A stretch of 64,000 nt of DNA from JAABQT01 sp035459025 (GTDB lineage: Bacteria; Pseudomonadota; Gammaproteobacteria; Burkholderiales; SG8-39), in contig DATHYT010000085.1 in the NCBI GenBank assembly GCA_035459025.1, positions 62,001 to 126,000 on the forward strand, given 5' to 3'. Shown here one piece after another: positions 62,915-64,000 of this stretch; positions within the stretch are counted from its first letter, which is position 1; each line of letters starts with the position of its first letter. A program made the translations under genes and the position numbers. The notes under the pieces were generated by a model, which was not told the origin of the DNA, searched no databases, and saw only the letters and a program-made list of their open reading frames with translations.

Positions 62915-63583
62915 ATGGCGCCCCCGATCTCACCGGCCGTGCTGCACACGGTGCCGCTCTTTGCGAGCGTGCCGGAGGAGCAGCTGCGCGCGCTTGCCAC
63001 CATGCTCACGCGCCGCAGTACGACGCGCGGCTCGATCATCATGGCCGCGGGCGACCCCACCGACTCGCTCTACATCATCCTTTCGGGCCGACTGAAGGTG
63101 ATGATGAGCGATGCCGACGGCAAGGAAGTCATCCTCAGCATCCTCGGGCCGGGCGAATTCTTCGGCGAGATGGGCCTGATCGACGACAACCCGCGCTCGG
63201 CGAGCGTGGTGGCGATCGAGCCCTGCGAGCTGCTGTCGATCACGCGGCGCGACTTCAGGAAGTGCATGGCCGACAACGCCGAGATCGCGATGGCAGTGAT
63301 GCGCGGGCTGGTGCGGCGCCTGCGCGAGGCCGACCGCAAGATCGGCAGCCTGGCGCTGCTCGACGTGTACGGGCGCGTCGCGCGGCTGCTGCTCGACATG
63401 TCCGAGACGGTCGACGGGCAGAAGATGGTCACCAAGCGCCTGCCCAAGCAGGACATCGCCAAGATGATCGGCGCCTCGCGCGAGATGGTGAGCCGCGTGA
63501 TGAAGGACCTGCAGACCGGCGGCTTCATCGAGATGCGCGGCTCGACCATCCTGCTGCGCGACAACATCGTCCTGCCGGAGTGA
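62915..63583 (+). CDS. Crp/Fnr family transcription regulator
   Basis: A 222-residue regulator with an N-terminal cyclic-nucleotide-type beta barrel (about 15-130; GDPTDSLYIILSGRLKVMM, GPGEFFGEMGLIDD) and a C-terminal helix-turn-helix (about 165-215; LPKQDIAKMIGASREMVSRV). There is no Fnr-type Cys cluster. The FGEMGLIDDNPRSASVVA segment has the Glu and Arg-Ser that bind cAMP in Crp, so a cyclic nucleotide is a plausible ligand. It is divergent from trxB and lies before ftsK, where E. coli has lrp. Start ATG at 62915 chosen over an upstream TTG. Confidence 0.9.
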   Translation: MAPPISPAVLHTVPLFASVPEEQLRALATMLTRRSTTRGSIIMAAGDPTDSLYIILSGRLKVMMSDADGKEVILSILGPGEFFGEMGLIDDNPRSASVVAIEPCELLSITRRDFRKCMADNAEIAMAVMRGLVRRLREADRKIGSLALLDVYGRVARLLLDMSETVDGQKMVTKRLPKQDIAKMIGASREMVSRVMKDLQTGGFIEMRGSTILLRDNIVLPE

Positions 63584-63600
63584 CGGTCACGCCCCTGCGG

Positions 63601-63606
63601 TAGAAT
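63601..63606 (+). promoter_or_regulatory. Possible -10 of ftsK
   Basis: TAGAAT, 17 nt after the regulator's stop codon. Predicted start near 63613, 17 nt before the ftsK ATG. Confidence 0.35.
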
Positions 63607-63629
63607 CGGCGGACCCCTACGGGTGCGCG

Positions 63630-64000
63630 ATGGCAGCAGCACAGAAAACCACAGCAGCGCCCCTTCCCGCGAAGCTCGGCAACCTGTTGCGCGAGGCCCG
63701 GTGGCTGGTGCTGGCGGCCGTTGCGGGCTACCTGCTGCTCATCTTCCTCACCTTCGACCGCGGCGACCCGGGCTGGTCGCACAGCGCCGGCGGCGCGGCG
63801 GCGACGCATAACGCCGGCGGCCGCGCCGGCGCCTGGCTGGCCGACCTGCTGCTGTATCTCTTCGGCGTGTCCGCGTACTGGTGGGTGGCGTTGTGCCTGG
63901 TGGGCGTCGCCTGGGGCTACCGCGCGCTCGAGCGCTCGGCGCTCGTCGACCGGCGGCCGCTCGCCATCGCGCTCGGTGGCTTCGCGCTGCTGCTGCTCGC
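63630..64000 (+). CDS. ftsK: DNA translocase FtsK, N-terminal part (gene continues past the window)
   Basis: The first 123 residues of FtsK, the septal DNA pump that clears chromosome dimers. Visible are the first membrane helices: WLVLAAVAGYLLLIFLTF, then the periplasmic DRGDPGWSHSAGG loop and the GRAGAWLADLLLYLFGVSAY segment typical of proteobacterial FtsK, followed by a second and third hydrophobic helix. The motor and gamma domains are beyond 64000. The trxB-regulator-ftsK order is well kept in beta- and gammaproteobacteria. Confidence 0.9.
   Translation, partial: MAAAQKTTAAPLPAKLGNLLREARWLVLAAVAGYLLLIFLTFDRGDPGWSHSAGGAAATHNAGGRAGAWLADLLLYLFGVSAYWWVALCLVGVAWGYRALERSALVDRRPLAIALGGFALLLL

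Overview
The window is 64 kb of very GC-rich bacterial chromosome (my estimate by eye is near 70 percent) with dense, mostly overlapping genes. Gene content and order point to a betaproteobacterium: clpS-clpA beside cspA and icd, rsmI divergent from yraN-SIS-dolP, a separate rfaE2, trxB followed by a regulator and ftsK, an aapJQMP amino-acid importer and a TRAP transporter. I see no rRNA, tRNA, CRISPR array, insertion sequence or phage gene. The only RNA gene recognised is RNase P RNA (rnpB).

Layout. 1-0.8 kb: fccAB-type sulfide dehydrogenase (cut by the left edge). 0.9-5.4 kb: proteolysis adaptor and chaperone (clpS, clpA), cold shock protein, isocitrate dehydrogenase. 5.4-9.1 kb: a secreted TPR protein coupled to a HupE/UreJ-like membrane protein with an EF-hand loop, a lysine-rich exported peptide, a DUF192 protein and a short Urate_ox_N-type membrane protein. 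9.1-15.1 kb: the polar amino-acid ABC importer aapJQMP and a SulP anion transporter. 15.1-24.8 kb: C2 metabolism (hyi, glcD, glcE, glcF, with an antisense gene between glcE and glcF), a molybdopterin oxidoreductase and a PAS/GGDEF protein. 24.8-34.5 kb: an ABC exporter, a fused osmoprotectant binding protein-permease, the proton-translocating transhydrogenase pntAB, a C26 amidohydrolase, a KefB-like antiporter and a YbdK-like ligase. 34.5-41.8 kb: a ten-gene Mrp/Mbh-type cation antiporter operon with three large antiporter-like subunits. 41.9-46.4 kb: a TRAP transporter (dctP, then a hairpin terminator, then dctQM) and an amidase. 46.4-51.2 kb: small membrane protein, PAS protein, HD-domain protein, rnpB, DUF3025, pyrC, rsmI. 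51.2-57.4 kb: yraN, SIS isomerase, dolP, rfaE2, a GNAT remnant, an unknown conserved-looking gene, an ABC-F ATPase and rhlE. 57.4-64 kb: SDR, a FemAB-like protein, nadE, PII gene glnB/glnK, smr, trxB, a Crp/Fnr regulator and the start of ftsK.

Together the genes suggest a respiring, metabolically versatile heterotroph that takes up amino acids and organic acids, oxidises glycolate, may oxidise sulfide and invests in ion homeostasis. The most interesting non-coding pattern is a set of TATAAT-like hexamers placed 1-10 nt before start codons. In four divergent gene pairs separated by only 21-26 bp, one AT-rich octamer to decamer can serve as the -10 element of both genes and would give leaderless or nearly leaderless mRNAs in both directions. 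At several other genes the -10 hexamer includes the stop codon of the upstream gene; the rnpB example supports the geometry, because its 5' end is fixed independently by the P1 helix.
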